A stretch of 25,299 nt of DNA from a virus, in IMG/VR virus record IMGVR_UViG_3300025483_001136, positions 1-25,299 of that record; one strand, 5' to 3'. The translations under genes were made by a program, and so were the position numbers. This document shows, piece by piece, positions 6,219 through 13,728 of this stretch. Position 1 is the stretch's first letter, and each line of letters begins with the position of its first letter. The notes beneath the pieces were generated by a model, which searched no databases, was not told the DNA's origin, and saw only the letters and a program-made list of their open reading frames with translations.

Positions 6219-7014
6219 TCACAGACTTTTTAGAAATTCTCCCCAGGTAAGGGTCATAGTTCATGAGATCAGAAAGATTGGTTTGGCAACCAGTGGTTTG
6301 CCAGAAACTCATAAGTGCATTATGACTACCTCTATGAAAAATATCAATATGTTCAGGGTGTATTGCAGATCCAAGATCTAATCGATATAGGAAAATAGGT
6401 ATGGAATATGTTTTACCCGAACCCAAAATAGTATCTTCAGAAACTGCTCTAGGTTTTACACCATTATCCAGTTTATATTTTTTATCTCGGACATGATTTC
6501 TCAAAATTTTAGAAGCATGATGTCTAGAGATTAGATACGCTGCAGCAGAAAAGTCATTAATAAAATATGAATGAAGTACAACATGAATATCTCCTGTAGA
6601 AATTATACTCATTTGAATACAATCCCAATCATGTGGAAGTTTTGAAACAAAATCTTTCCAAGTAAAATTCCAAAACTTTACTGTTTCAAGAACAACATCA
6701 TCCTCAAAAATCAGGGCATATGGTTCATCAGTATTCTCATAAAATTCTTTAATTGCTTTGATATGTGTCAAACAACATCCAATTTCACCTTCACTCATAT
6801 TATCTGGAGCACGACCACTGAGATATTGACAAACGTCGTCTGTACGTCCATCAAAACCAGACACTCTCGTATGATTTTCAATTTCCCAATATTCAAATTG
6901 CTTCTCCATATACTCACGTCTATGAGTATCTGAATCGAGATTTAACCAATAGATTGGAGGCAATCCTTTCAACTTACTGGTTGATTTATTTCTTTCTAAG
7001 AACTCATCCATCAT
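6208..7014 (-). CDS. Glycosyltransferase family 25 (LPS-type)
   Basis: Encodes 268 residues. The GT25 features appear in order: IYWLNLDSDTHRREYM (21-36), the opening 'NLD.s..R...m' motif; RVSGFDGR (50-57); EIGCCLTHIKAIKEFYE (77-93); and YALIFEDDVVLE (99-110) with the acidic EDD that binds the metal-nucleotide sugar. GT25 enzymes add galactose or related sugars to lipopolysaccharide. It is the last gene of the sugar island, starting with an ATGA overlap with the two-domain transferase. The following hli has its own promoter. The donor and acceptor sugars are unknown. Confidence 0.85.
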   Translation of the reverse strand: MMDEFLERNKSTSKLKGLPPIYWLNLDSDTHRREYMEKQFEYWEIENHTRVSGFDGRTDDVCQYLSGRAPDNMSEGEIGCCLTHIKAIKEFYENTDEPYALIFEDDVVLETVKFWNFTWKDFVSKLPHDWDCIQMSIISTGDIHVVLHSYFINDFSAAAYLISRHHASKILRNHVRDKKYKLDNGVKPRAVSEDTILGSGKTYSIPIFLYRLDLGSAIHPEHIDIFHRGSHNALMSFWQTTGCQTNLSDLMNYDPYLGRISKKSVIDK

Positions 7015-8552
7015 TCAAAATACTTAATAAGTTTTTCTCTATCACCCTTAATATAAGAGATAGCTTCTCTAAGATCTGGTTGAAGACTCTCTACAAGTGA
7101 CACCATTTCTTTAACGGCAATATTTTTATTGTAGTTAGTTCCCTTAGCATGTTGAATACGATGATTGTAATCACGAATAACTGGTCTACCTTTGGTAAAG
7201 GATATTGCATTATAAACCATATCCCATCCCCAACCCATCTTCATAGTCTCATGGGTCATTAATTTATCAAGTCCCCTTTCATAGTAATCATCAATAATAT
7301 CTCTATGAATAAACCAAACTGTTTCATCGGTACATGCAACCATTTTAATGTTTTGATCTTCAGAATTAATACCATGAATATCGGTATGCTGTGATGTATA
7401 CCAAACGTTAGTTACATCAGGTGCATATACACCCCACTCATATAGATTAAAATACTTTCTTGCATCCTTCACAAGTTCATCATAGTTATTAAATACAGTA
7501 TCTCCTTGACAATGCATCAGAACTTTTTTCTCTGGTTTTAGAAGATCGAGTGCAGTCACCCACTGCTTAGTGAAGTATGCATAATCGTCTAATTGAATCC
7601 AACCAGGTCTTGTGTTCTCTTCATCACTATTGATAACAGTTACTTCACCAAAAATTTCTTTAAGAGAATCTTCAATTGCACAAGACTTTTTAAATTGCCC
7701 TCTCCAATTAAAAATAAATGGTTGAATATCTTGTGTACGAATTTGAGCAAATCTTTCATTATCATGATTCAAATTACCATGATCACCATGATCATTACTA
7801 GTACTAAGGTCTTGATATAAAATTTCTATACTTGGATTAAGAACTCTTGCATAATTTGTAATATTAGAAGACTTACCAATAATAGTTTTACAAGTTGATA
7901 GTGTAGTAGCATCTACTAAAACTTCATCACCTGCCAAAATTCTTTCTGGGCTGTTAGGTTCCGCATCAATTGAATAGTGAAGACCAGACTTACTATCTGT
8001 TCGTTGATGGTCATATGAATAAAGTTTAACATCAACAAAACGTTCTCTAAATTTTTCTACAATACCTTGCTCATCAGTAGCAATAAAAATAGAGTCATAA
8101 TCTCCAGATTTATATTCTTCTATTGCACAGTCAATATACTGATCAACACTAACAAACTCAGTATGTCCAATACCATCAGTTCCTCGATAATGAACACCTA
8201 AACAGTTTGAGTATTGATCAGGATCAATACTATTAATTAAAGAACTAACCCTTTCATTAAAAGGAAAATACTTAATATATTTTTTTAAATCAAGATCCCT
8301 GTAAGATGGCCAACAATAATTCAAATCCCATCCGTTCTGAGAATTAAATTCTTGTTCGGCATTGTCAGTTACTTTTGTTTCATCAAACCAATTATCAGCT
8401 TTACCATAGAGCATAAACATCGATGGTGAGACACAAATATCTTCTGGTTTGATTCCCTTTGCCTCCAATGTTCTAAAACTTGTAAGTATGGTGAGGTAAT
8501 TGGAAAGAAACCCTCTATGTTGCCCCTCAAGTAATCTAATACTAAATCCCAT
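7011..8552 (-). CDS. Two-domain glycosyltransferase, fucosyltransferase-like N-terminus
   Basis: Encodes 513 residues from ATG 8552. I chose this start because AAGGAG sits 7 nt upstream and it lies just after the cupin stop; the frame opens 60 nt earlier inside that gene. Domain 1 (about 1-250) has LGVHYRGTDGIGH (118-130) and FIATDEQGIVEKF, the nucleotide-binding motifs of GT11/GT23/NodZ-like fucosyltransferases. A His/Asp/Asn-rich linker (about 251-268) leads to domain 2 (about 275-513), which begins PFIFNWRGQ and includes VLMHCQGDTVF, WGVYAPDV and MGWGWDMVY. The second domain looks like a nucleotide-sugar transferase of the GT-A kind, but I cannot name it. The fusion could add two successive sugars (inference). 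Its N-terminal module is paralogous to the gene at 11768-12640. Confidence 0.75.
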   Translation of the reverse strand: MGFSIRLLEGQHRGFLSNYLTILTSFRTLEAKGIKPEDICVSPSMFMLYGKADNWFDETKVTDNAEQEFNSQNGWDLNYCWPSYRDLDLKKYIKYFPFNERVSSLINSIDPDQYSNCLGVHYRGTDGIGHTEFVSVDQYIDCAIEEYKSGDYDSIFIATDEQGIVEKFRERFVDVKLYSYDHQRTDSKSGLHYSIDAEPNSPERILAGDEVLVDATTLSTCKTIIGKSSNITNYARVLNPSIEILYQDLSTSNDHGDHGNLNHDNERFAQIRTQDIQPFIFNWRGQFKKSCAIEDSLKEIFGEVTVINSDEENTRPGWIQLDDYAYFTKQWVTALDLLKPEKKVLMHCQGDTVFNNYDELVKDARKYFNLYEWGVYAPDVTNVWYTSQHTDIHGINSEDQNIKMVACTDETVWFIHRDIIDDYYERGLDKLMTHETMKMGWGWDMVYNAISFTKGRPVIRDYNHRIQHAKGTNYNKNIAVKEMVSLVESLQPDLREAISYIKGDREKLIKYFE

Positions 8553-8553
8553 T

Positions 8554-8934
8554 TCAATCTCCTTTTTCAATACGAATACTATCTTCATCAAAGTGTTGAG
8601 TTGAAAACTCAAACAACTCAGTATCTTTTAAAGCTTGCATACGATGACGCAATCCTACTGGTACATGAAACTTATCACCCTCAGTTAATATTTTAATATC
8701 AGCAACTTCTAGTCTATCATCCCATGAGAAAGATAATTCTATAGCACCTTTCTGAACATAAAAGACTTCATCTTTTAACTCATGATAATGCCATGAACAT
8801 TTTTTATCTTGAACGATATATAGAATTTTGCCACAATATCTGTCACAATTGACAATCCATTTCTCATATCCCCATCCTTTAGGAACAAACTTAATTGGTT
8901 CGGCAGCTCTAGGTGTTGAAAAAGTCATTGTCAT
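8554..8934 (-). CDS. Cupin-fold sugar-phosphate isomerase/epimerase-like protein
   Basis: Encodes 126 residues from ATG 8934, preceded by AAAGG at about 6 nt; an ATG at 8949 is an alternative. WHYHELKDEVFYVQKG (about 48-63) is the first cupin motif, with metal-binding His, His and Glu. GDKFHVPVGLRHRMQA is the second. This single-domain form resembles the C-terminal part of type II mannose-6-phosphate isomerases. In a sugar cluster it may isomerise or epimerise a phosphorylated or nucleotide sugar, for example supplying mannose phosphate for the GDP-mannose used by the epimerase at 12637-13674 (inference). It overlaps the HAD gene by 26 nt. Confidence 0.75.
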   Translation of the reverse strand: MTMTFSTPRAAEPIKFVPKGWGYEKWIVNCDRYCGKILYIVQDKKCSWHYHELKDEVFYVQKGAIELSFSWDDRLEVADIKILTEGDKFHVPVGLRHRMQALKDTELFEFSTQHFDEDSIRIEKGD

Positions 8935-9235
8935 TAATACCTTTATCATCAATGTAAAAGTCAGCTGATGGTTTACCTAAGAAAAGATCATTAAACATAC
9001 AACCCCAAGAACGAAGTTGTTTAAGAGTAAAATCATAATACTTTTCATGTGCTTTAGATGGATCATTATCAAATGTTCCCATACCTCTAGCAGTAAGATA
9101 AATTATCTGATTGTTCTTTCTATATAGATCATTTATTTTACTGATCCTATCCCATCTTGGGTTAGCATGAGTATACCTCTTTTCACCTTTACCAGGATAG
9201 CAAATAGTGCCATCGATGTCTACAACATATTTCAT
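8909..9235 (-). CDS. Short HAD-superfamily phosphatase of the capsule/LPS type
   Basis: Encodes 108 residues. VVDIDGTIC (4-12) is HAD motif I with nucleophile Asp6 and the second Asp8. IIYLTARG (44-51) holds the motif II Thr. GKPSADFYIDDKG (87-99) combines the motif III Lys with the motif IV acidic pair. The lack of a cap domain and small size match capsule-biosynthesis phosphatases. Between a heptose-phosphate kinase and a cupin it may remove the 7-phosphate of heptose bisphosphate, the GmhB step, though GmhB proteins are longer (about 190 residues); this is inference. It starts with an ATGA overlap with the kinase gene. Confidence 0.8.
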   Translation of the reverse strand: MKYVVDIDGTICYPGKGEKRYTHANPRWDRISKINDLYRKNNQIIYLTARGMGTFDNDPSKAHEKYYDFTLKQLRSWGCMFNDLFLGKPSADFYIDDKGINDNDFFNT

Positions 9236-10041
9236 AGTACCTCTTCAATATCCCATTTTTGAATTTGATATGTACCAGTATGCTCAACAGATCTAGTTGC
9301 CATTTGAATTGCCTTATCAATAGAAAAAGCAAGGTCTCTACAATTTGTATAAAGGTAAGCAAGAGTAGATAAAAATACATCACCAGCACCTGTAACGTCA
9401 TGTACATTTACTTTTGGTGCAGAAAATTTTCTACCATTCCAAGTAGCACCATCTTTACCTCTAGTTACAATAATTTGAGAATTTTCATCATAATCTAAAA
9501 GTGCCTGATCTTCAAATTCATTGATCTTAATAATTGCATTTTGGTAACAAGTTAAATCACGTTTCTTTGAATCTACAAAAATAGGGCAGGTGTAACTTTT
9601 ACATAGATCTGAAGCAAATGAATCGGTAATTAAACCTTTATCATAATCAGAAATTACTATGGCATCATATGATGTAGAGTCTGTATATAAACTAAAAATA
9701 TTCAAAGATTTACTGACCCTATCACCCCTATCTACTCTAAGAAGTTGGTGTTCAGACCTTTTATCAATATATCTAATTTTGACTAGCTCATCTGGATTGT
9801 TAGAAATAAAAGTAACCTTGCAACCAAGGGCAATTAGATTACGTTCAACATTTGCTGCCATACCCGGAGAACACATGCCATAAGAATAGTCCATGATAGG
9901 TACTGGTGCTTCAGGACTAATTCTATTACACTCACCATAATAATATTCATCTTGACAAGACTCACCAATCAATAAGATGTTTAATTGTTTTGGTGGTGGA
10001 GTAATCTCCGATTCTATCGAAGAACTGAACTTTTTTTGCAT
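9232..10041 (-). CDS. hldA-like: D-glycero-beta-D-manno-heptose-7-phosphate kinase-like (HldE N-domain/HldA type, PfkB family)
   Basis: Encodes 269 residues. NRISPEAPVPIM (39-50) is the sugar-binding motif typical of RfaE/HldE kinase domains. SPGMAANVERNLIALG (58-73) corresponds to the family's GGAANVA region, and HDVTGAGDVF (214-223) is the PfkB signature with catalytic Asp221. It should phosphorylate heptose 7-phosphate at C1. It is slightly short for the domain (about 320 residues). The ATG at 10041 has AGGA at 8 nt, so the gene overlaps the adenylyltransferase by 80 nt in a different frame. In E. coli both activities are one HldE protein with the kinase first; here they are separate and reversed in order. 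Confidence 0.85.
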   Translation of the reverse strand: MQKKFSSSIESEITPPPKQLNILLIGESCQDEYYYGECNRISPEAPVPIMDYSYGMCSPGMAANVERNLIALGCKVTFISNNPDELVKIRYIDKRSEHQLLRVDRGDRVSKSLNIFSLYTDSTSYDAIVISDYDKGLITDSFASDLCKSYTCPIFVDSKKRDLTCYQNAIIKINEFEDQALLDYDENSQIIVTRGKDGATWNGRKFSAPKVNVHDVTGAGDVFLSTLAYLYTNCRDLAFSIDKAIQMATRSVEHTGTYQIQKWDIEEVL

Positions 10042-10360
10042 ATTGAGATCCTACTACTTCCTTTCCTTTCCAATCAGAACCTACAACCATTATATCAGGT
10101 TTAATCGATTCCAGCAAGTATTCTAACTCTTCCTTGGTATCAAATACATGAACTACATCGACATACATTATTGACGATAAAATATTTGATCTATCTCCTT
10201 GCGAAAAAATAGGTCTTTTGGGACCTTTCATTTCTGCAACCCTTCTATCAGAATCAATAGCAACAATGAGATAGTCTCCAAAAGACCTAGCATACTTTAG
10301 AAGTTCAATGTGTCCAGGATGAAGCACATCAAAACATCCATTAACAAAAGATATTTTCAT
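9962..10360 (-). CDS. hldC-like: Heptose-1-phosphate adenylyltransferase-like nucleotidyltransferase (HldE C-domain/HldC type)
   Basis: Encodes 132 residues, the normal length of this domain. FVNGCFDVLHPGHIELLKYA (5-24) contains the cytidylyltransferase-fold HxGH motif (His14-His17). KGPKRPIFSQGDR and MVVGSDWKGKEVVGS complete the RfaE domain II pattern, and YSTTKTI near the end is its ISTT-like motif. It should join heptose 1-phosphate to a nucleotide, giving ADP- or GDP-activated heptose. It starts with an ATGA overlap with the methyltransferase gene and its end overlaps the kinase start by 80 nt. Which nucleotide it uses cannot be read from the motif alone. Confidence 0.88.
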   Translation of the reverse strand: MKISFVNGCFDVLHPGHIELLKYARSFGDYLIVAIDSDRRVAEMKGPKRPIFSQGDRSNILSSIMYVDVVHVFDTKEELEYLLESIKPDIMVVGSDWKGKEVVGSQYAKKVQFFDRIGDYSTTKTIKHLIDW

Positions 10361-10986
10361 ACTCCTTTGGTTTCTTTTTTGAACATAGTAGTCAAAATAT
10401 TTGTTTCTTCTTCTTTATTTTTTCTAATAGTATCTTCAAGATTACTGGATGAAACAAACTTATACCCCATACGTTTCATAAAGTTATAAAGAGAATCATC
10501 GTCAAAATGCCAAAGATGCTCGTCAGGTCTACGATGCTTCCAATTCATAAACCACTCTTCACTTTTATTATGACAATGCGGTACAGAAATACAGACATAA
10601 TTACACTTCAAGTCTTTAACAAATTCAATTTCTTCAAAATGTTCTAAAGAATCAAAGAAAGTAATTACATCATGAAATTTAGAAAAATCCTCAACAAAGT
10701 TACAACCCTCAGGAAGACTGAAATTTGTTATATCCAAACCAGAACATTTATCAATAATACCTTTACATACTTTCAAAAAACTTCCATCACCATACCCAAC
10801 ATCAAGAATGCTGTCAGGAACTCTACCAATAGAACCTATAATATTACCTAAACGAAGATACCCCATATAGGTAGGAAGTTCACCATAATTAACATACCTA
10901 GTGTTTACATAGTTTTCATTATAGTCAACAACAGACTTTTCAATCTGATAAATTATGCCATCTTCATTTTTTGAGTAATTGTTCAT
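10357..10986 (-). CDS. SAM-dependent methyltransferase
   Basis: Encodes 209 residues of class I methyltransferase type. SILDVGYGDGSFL (59-71) is motif I, the SAM-binding Gly-rich loop. CSGLDITNFS is a likely motif II acidic position, and DVITFFDSLEHFEEIEF is motif IV with the post-motif. A later cluster of His and Trp (PHCHN, then HLWHFDDDSLYNF) is seen in Methyltransf_23-type sugar and lipid methyltransferases. Both ends show 4-nt ATGA overlaps with island neighbours. A role in O-methylating the sugar chain is plausible but the substrate is unknown. Confidence 0.82.
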   Translation of the reverse strand: MNNYSKNEDGIIYQIEKSVVDYNENYVNTRYVNYGELPTYMGYLRLGNIIGSIGRVPDSILDVGYGDGSFLKVCKGIIDKCSGLDITNFSLPEGCNFVEDFSKFHDVITFFDSLEHFEEIEFVKDLKCNYVCISVPHCHNKSEEWFMNWKHRRPDEHLWHFDDDSLYNFMKRMGYKFVSSSNLEDTIRKNKEEETNILTTMFKKETKGV

Positions 10987-11771
10987 TTTCTAAAAGGATA
11001 ATCTACAGTCAACCATCGATTGTTGTTTGCTTCACAATTAATTTGCATGATATTATTCATTCTGATATCATGATAATAAAGTTCGGGTTTAATATTTTTT
11101 GCTATACTGTCAACTAAACAGAAGAAAGAACTAGCGATACAATGAACTTCTTTAGCATTTTCAATTAATTTTTTATATGCAAGCATATTCGTAGTCTGCC
11201 CCATTTGTATTTCAACAACCTTGATATTTTTGTTGAACTTACCTTTTCTCCATGACCACATTTCTATAGGATAATCACCCTCAGCACTTGAGTTCTTATG
11301 AACAACAATATATTCGGAGGCATCACCAACTAGTTTATCATACACATCGTCAGAACCAGGAACTTCTTCTGGTATCTTAAACATATCATATCTTTGCTTA
11401 AACAAAATATTTGCCTGTTCATAAAACTGTCTATCAAAATTAACAGCAAAGAATTCTTTGGGTGAATTTACTCTCTGAAAATTTCGATAATATACTTTTT
11501 CAAATCCAATTCTTGTAACAGGCCATTCCTTTTCTTGTGCCCATTGAAACATCTCCCTTTCAAGAGTTGCCCAATCATCATTAAAAGAATGAACAATAAT
11601 ATTATCAAAGTCTTTGTATAGGCAATCTATAGTTTCAAAATATTTTTGATGACAGGGTATATGCAGAGTATCACAAAGATGTTCTGCATAATAATGAACT
11701 ATTCCATTACAAATAAAATGATCACCCAAAGAAGTGTGGTGATGAAAAACAAGATCTTTATACTGCGTCAT
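10983..11771 (-). CDS. Putative GT-B glycosyltransferase (heptosyltransferase-like)
   Basis: Encodes 262 residues. HHHTSLGDHFICNGIVHYYA (10-29) resembles the opening 'slGDhii...' acceptor-side motif of GT9 heptosyltransferase-like GT-B enzymes. The second half has alternating strands and helices (YIVVHKNSS, VVEIQMGQTTNMLAY, AKEVHCIASSFFCLVDSIA). The last segment is like the nucleotide-binding loop of GT-B folds, where a Ser-Ser pair contacts the donor phosphate. Since activated heptose genes lie just downstream, heptosyl transfer is an attractive idea (inference). It is joined to both neighbours by ATGA overlaps. I am moderately sure of the fold, unsure of the donor. Confidence 0.6.
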   Translation of the reverse strand: MTQYKDLVFHHHTSLGDHFICNGIVHYYAEHLCDTLHIPCHQKYFETIDCLYKDFDNIIVHSFNDDWATLEREMFQWAQEKEWPVTRIGFEKVYYRNFQRVNSPKEFFAVNFDRQFYEQANILFKQRYDMFKIPEEVPGSDDVYDKLVGDASEYIVVHKNSSAEGDYPIEMWSWRKGKFNKNIKVVEIQMGQTTNMLAYKKLIENAKEVHCIASSFFCLVDSIAKNIKPELYYHDIRMNNIMQINCEANNNRWLTVDYPFRK

Positions 11772-12640
11772 TCCGATAGTCTTCCAAATTGATCAAATTG
11801 AAATACATTCTTTGTATTTCCCCTATAAAGATTTGCCCATAATGCACAATTACCAGTATGATTAACTAAGTAACCACATTCAGAAACAATACGTAAAGCA
11901 GCATCAAACCAAAGTTGATGGTCTTTAATACCATTAAAATTATCTTTTGCCTCAAGATTATCGAGAACTGATTCTTTGTTATAAGAAACTTTTGGTTCAG
12001 AAAAACAAATTACCTTATCACCCAATTCAGACTTGAAGAAGTCAGAAACTTTACCATCGTCAGTTTGAATCAAAACGTTAGTGGCATTAGTTACCTCTAA
12101 AAGATGATTAACTACTTTTAAATAATCTTCTGGTGATGCTAGTCTTACTTCAGTATACTTATCAGTTCCTCTATAGAGAACCGAAATAGTTTTTTCTAAT
12201 TTAATATTTTTTGATTCAAAGTAGTTTCTAAGAAGACTTTTCTTTCTAGATTCAACAATATCACTAGTATTAAAAAACCTATTGATAATTTGATTATACA
12301 AATCCCAATCATATAAATCAAATTGTTTTTGATTTTCATCTGGTATAACTACTTGCTTACCAATATCTACAGATTTAGTTAAATCTGTTCTATAAAAATC
12401 TACGTAAATATCTCTCGATGATTCAAGTGGGGTTATTCTACGAAAACCAAATTGATAGTCAATTTCATCTGGAATAATATTATAATCTCTTTGAAGAATT
12501 AAAAGAGATAAGAATGTTTGTGTTTGATTAGAATAGAAACCACAATTCCACAAACACTGAAGTTTATTAGTTGTATTTGGATGATTTAGACTACTACAAC
12601 CACCACTTGATCCTACATATCTACAATGTCTAAGTTTCAT
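11768..12640 (-). CDS. Fucosyltransferase-like glycosyltransferase
   Basis: Encodes 290 residues. TISVLYRGTDKYTE (151-164) matches the HYRGTD nucleotide-sugar motif of the two-domain transferase at 7011-8552. NVLIQTDDGKVSDFFKS is the counterpart of its FIATDEQGIVEKF, so the two are distant paralogs of the GT11/GT23/NodZ-like type. The C-terminal CGYLVNHTGNCALWANL fits the last motif of that group, where a Gly-Asn/Ser loop contacts GDP. GDP-linked 6-deoxyhexose or galactose donors are the family preference. The ATG has AGGAG 6 nt upstream and overlaps the epimerase stop (ATGA). Confidence 0.75.
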   Translation of the reverse strand: MKLRHCRYVGSSGGCSSLNHPNTTNKLQCLWNCGFYSNQTQTFLSLLILQRDYNIIPDEIDYQFGFRRITPLESSRDIYVDFYRTDLTKSVDIGKQVVIPDENQKQFDLYDWDLYNQIINRFFNTSDIVESRKKSLLRNYFESKNIKLEKTISVLYRGTDKYTEVRLASPEDYLKVVNHLLEVTNATNVLIQTDDGKVSDFFKSELGDKVICFSEPKVSYNKESVLDNLEAKDNFNGIKDHQLWFDAALRIVSECGYLVNHTGNCALWANLYRGNTKNVFQFDQFGRLSE

Positions 12641-13674
12641 AGTTGCTCCTGAATCCAGTAGTACGTATAACGAATTCCTTCTTTAAGTGTCATTTGATAA
12701 TCCCATCCAAGTTCTCTACGAACAACATCATTATTAGAGTTGCGACCACGAACACCTAGAGGTCCATCAATATGAATCTTAGAAACTTCTTTTTCTGCAA
12801 CTTCTGCAGCAATATCTACAAGTTGGTTGATAGTAACCATCTCCTCAGAACCAATATTCACAGGACCCATGAAGTCACTGTCCATCAATCGTCTAGTTGC
12901 TTCAATGCATTCGTCAATATACAGGAAGGAACGAGTTTGTAAGCCATCTCCCCACACCTCGATTGCTCCACCTGACTCCGGGAGGTAAGCAACTTTACGG
13001 CAGATTGCAGCTGGTGCCTTCTCTCTACCACCGTCCCAGGTTCCTTCAGGACCGAAGATGTTGTGATAGCGAGCAATCCTAACAGGAATACCATGGTTCC
13101 TGTTATAAGCAAGGTAAAGTCTTTCGCTAAAGAGTTTTTCCCAACCGTACTCTGAATCAGGAGCAGCAGGGTACGCAGATTCTTCACGGCAATCAGGATT
13201 ATCAGGGTCAAGTTGATTGTGCTCTGGGTACATACATGCTGAACCAGAGTAGAAAATCTTAGTAGTATTCTTACCTTTTTCTTCGTTCATCTTGCGCTGA
13301 CACTCCAGCACATTCAAATTGATAGTAACAGAGTTGTGCATGATATCTGCATCATTCTCACCAGTGAATACAAATCCTGCACCACCCATATCAGCAGCAA
13401 ACTGATAAATCTCATCGAATGTTTGAATATAACGATAAGGAACTGAATTATAAAAGTTGCCTCGGTCCCCTTTATACTCTAAGATACGACGGACAAAATC
13501 TACATCACAGAGATTACCCTGAACGAATTCGTTTGCTTCAGTTTCAGAAAACTCAGGACTCTTAAGATCTACACCACGAACCCAGTATCCTTCAGAACGA
13601 AGTCTTTTAACCATGTGACTTCCAATGAATCCACCAGCACCTAAAACAAGTGCTTTCTTGACATACTGTGCCAT
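12637..13674 (-). CDS. gme: GDP-mannose 3,5-epimerase (plant-type GME)
   Basis: Encodes 345 residues of the extended SDR family with unusually close resemblance to plant GME. It has the NAD-binding GAGGFIGSH (12-20) and AADMGGAGF (93-101). The catalytic set is Ser145/Cys147 (YSGSACMYP), Tyr176/Lys180 (YGWEK) and Lys219 (REKAPAA). FGPEGTWDGGREKAPAA, WGDGLQTRSF and GVRGRNS are GME-specific stretches. The enzyme converts GDP-D-mannose to GDP-L-galactose and GDP-L-gulose. In plants this serves vitamin C synthesis; here, next to glycosyltransferases, it more likely feeds L-galactose into a surface glycan (inference). A promoter inside the end of the upstream gene can drive it. AGGAG lies about 12 nt before the ATG. 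Confidence 0.93.
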   Translation of the reverse strand: MAQYVKKALVLGAGGFIGSHMVKRLRSEGYWVRGVDLKSPEFSETEANEFVQGNLCDVDFVRRILEYKGDRGNFYNSVPYRYIQTFDEIYQFAADMGGAGFVFTGENDADIMHNSVTINLNVLECQRKMNEEKGKNTTKIFYSGSACMYPEHNQLDPDNPDCREESAYPAAPDSEYGWEKLFSERLYLAYNRNHGIPVRIARYHNIFGPEGTWDGGREKAPAAICRKVAYLPESGGAIEVWGDGLQTRSFLYIDECIEATRRLMDSDFMGPVNIGSEEMVTINQLVDIAAEVAEKEVSKIHIDGPLGVRGRNSNNDVVRRELGWDYQMTLKEGIRYTYYWIQEQL

Positions 13675-13698
13675 AAAATATTTAAACTCCTAGTATAT

Positions 13699-13728
13699 AT
13701 TATAGTTTGATCCAACGATCATTGTCAA
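13699..13728 (-). promoter_or_regulatory. Sigma70 promoter of the GME-led part of the sugar island
   Basis: Minus strand: consensus -35 TTGACA (13723-13728), 18-nt spacer, consensus -10 TATAAT (13699-13704). It lies in the last codons of the RmlB-like gene and gives a leader of about 18 nt before the epimerase ATG at 13674. The rest of the island could be transcribed from here. Confidence 0.7.

Noticed and set aside
8553-8612. Upstream extension of the two-domain transferase to 8612
   Set aside because: It would overlap the cupin gene by 59 nt, while ATG 8552 has an AAGGAG site and normal spacing.
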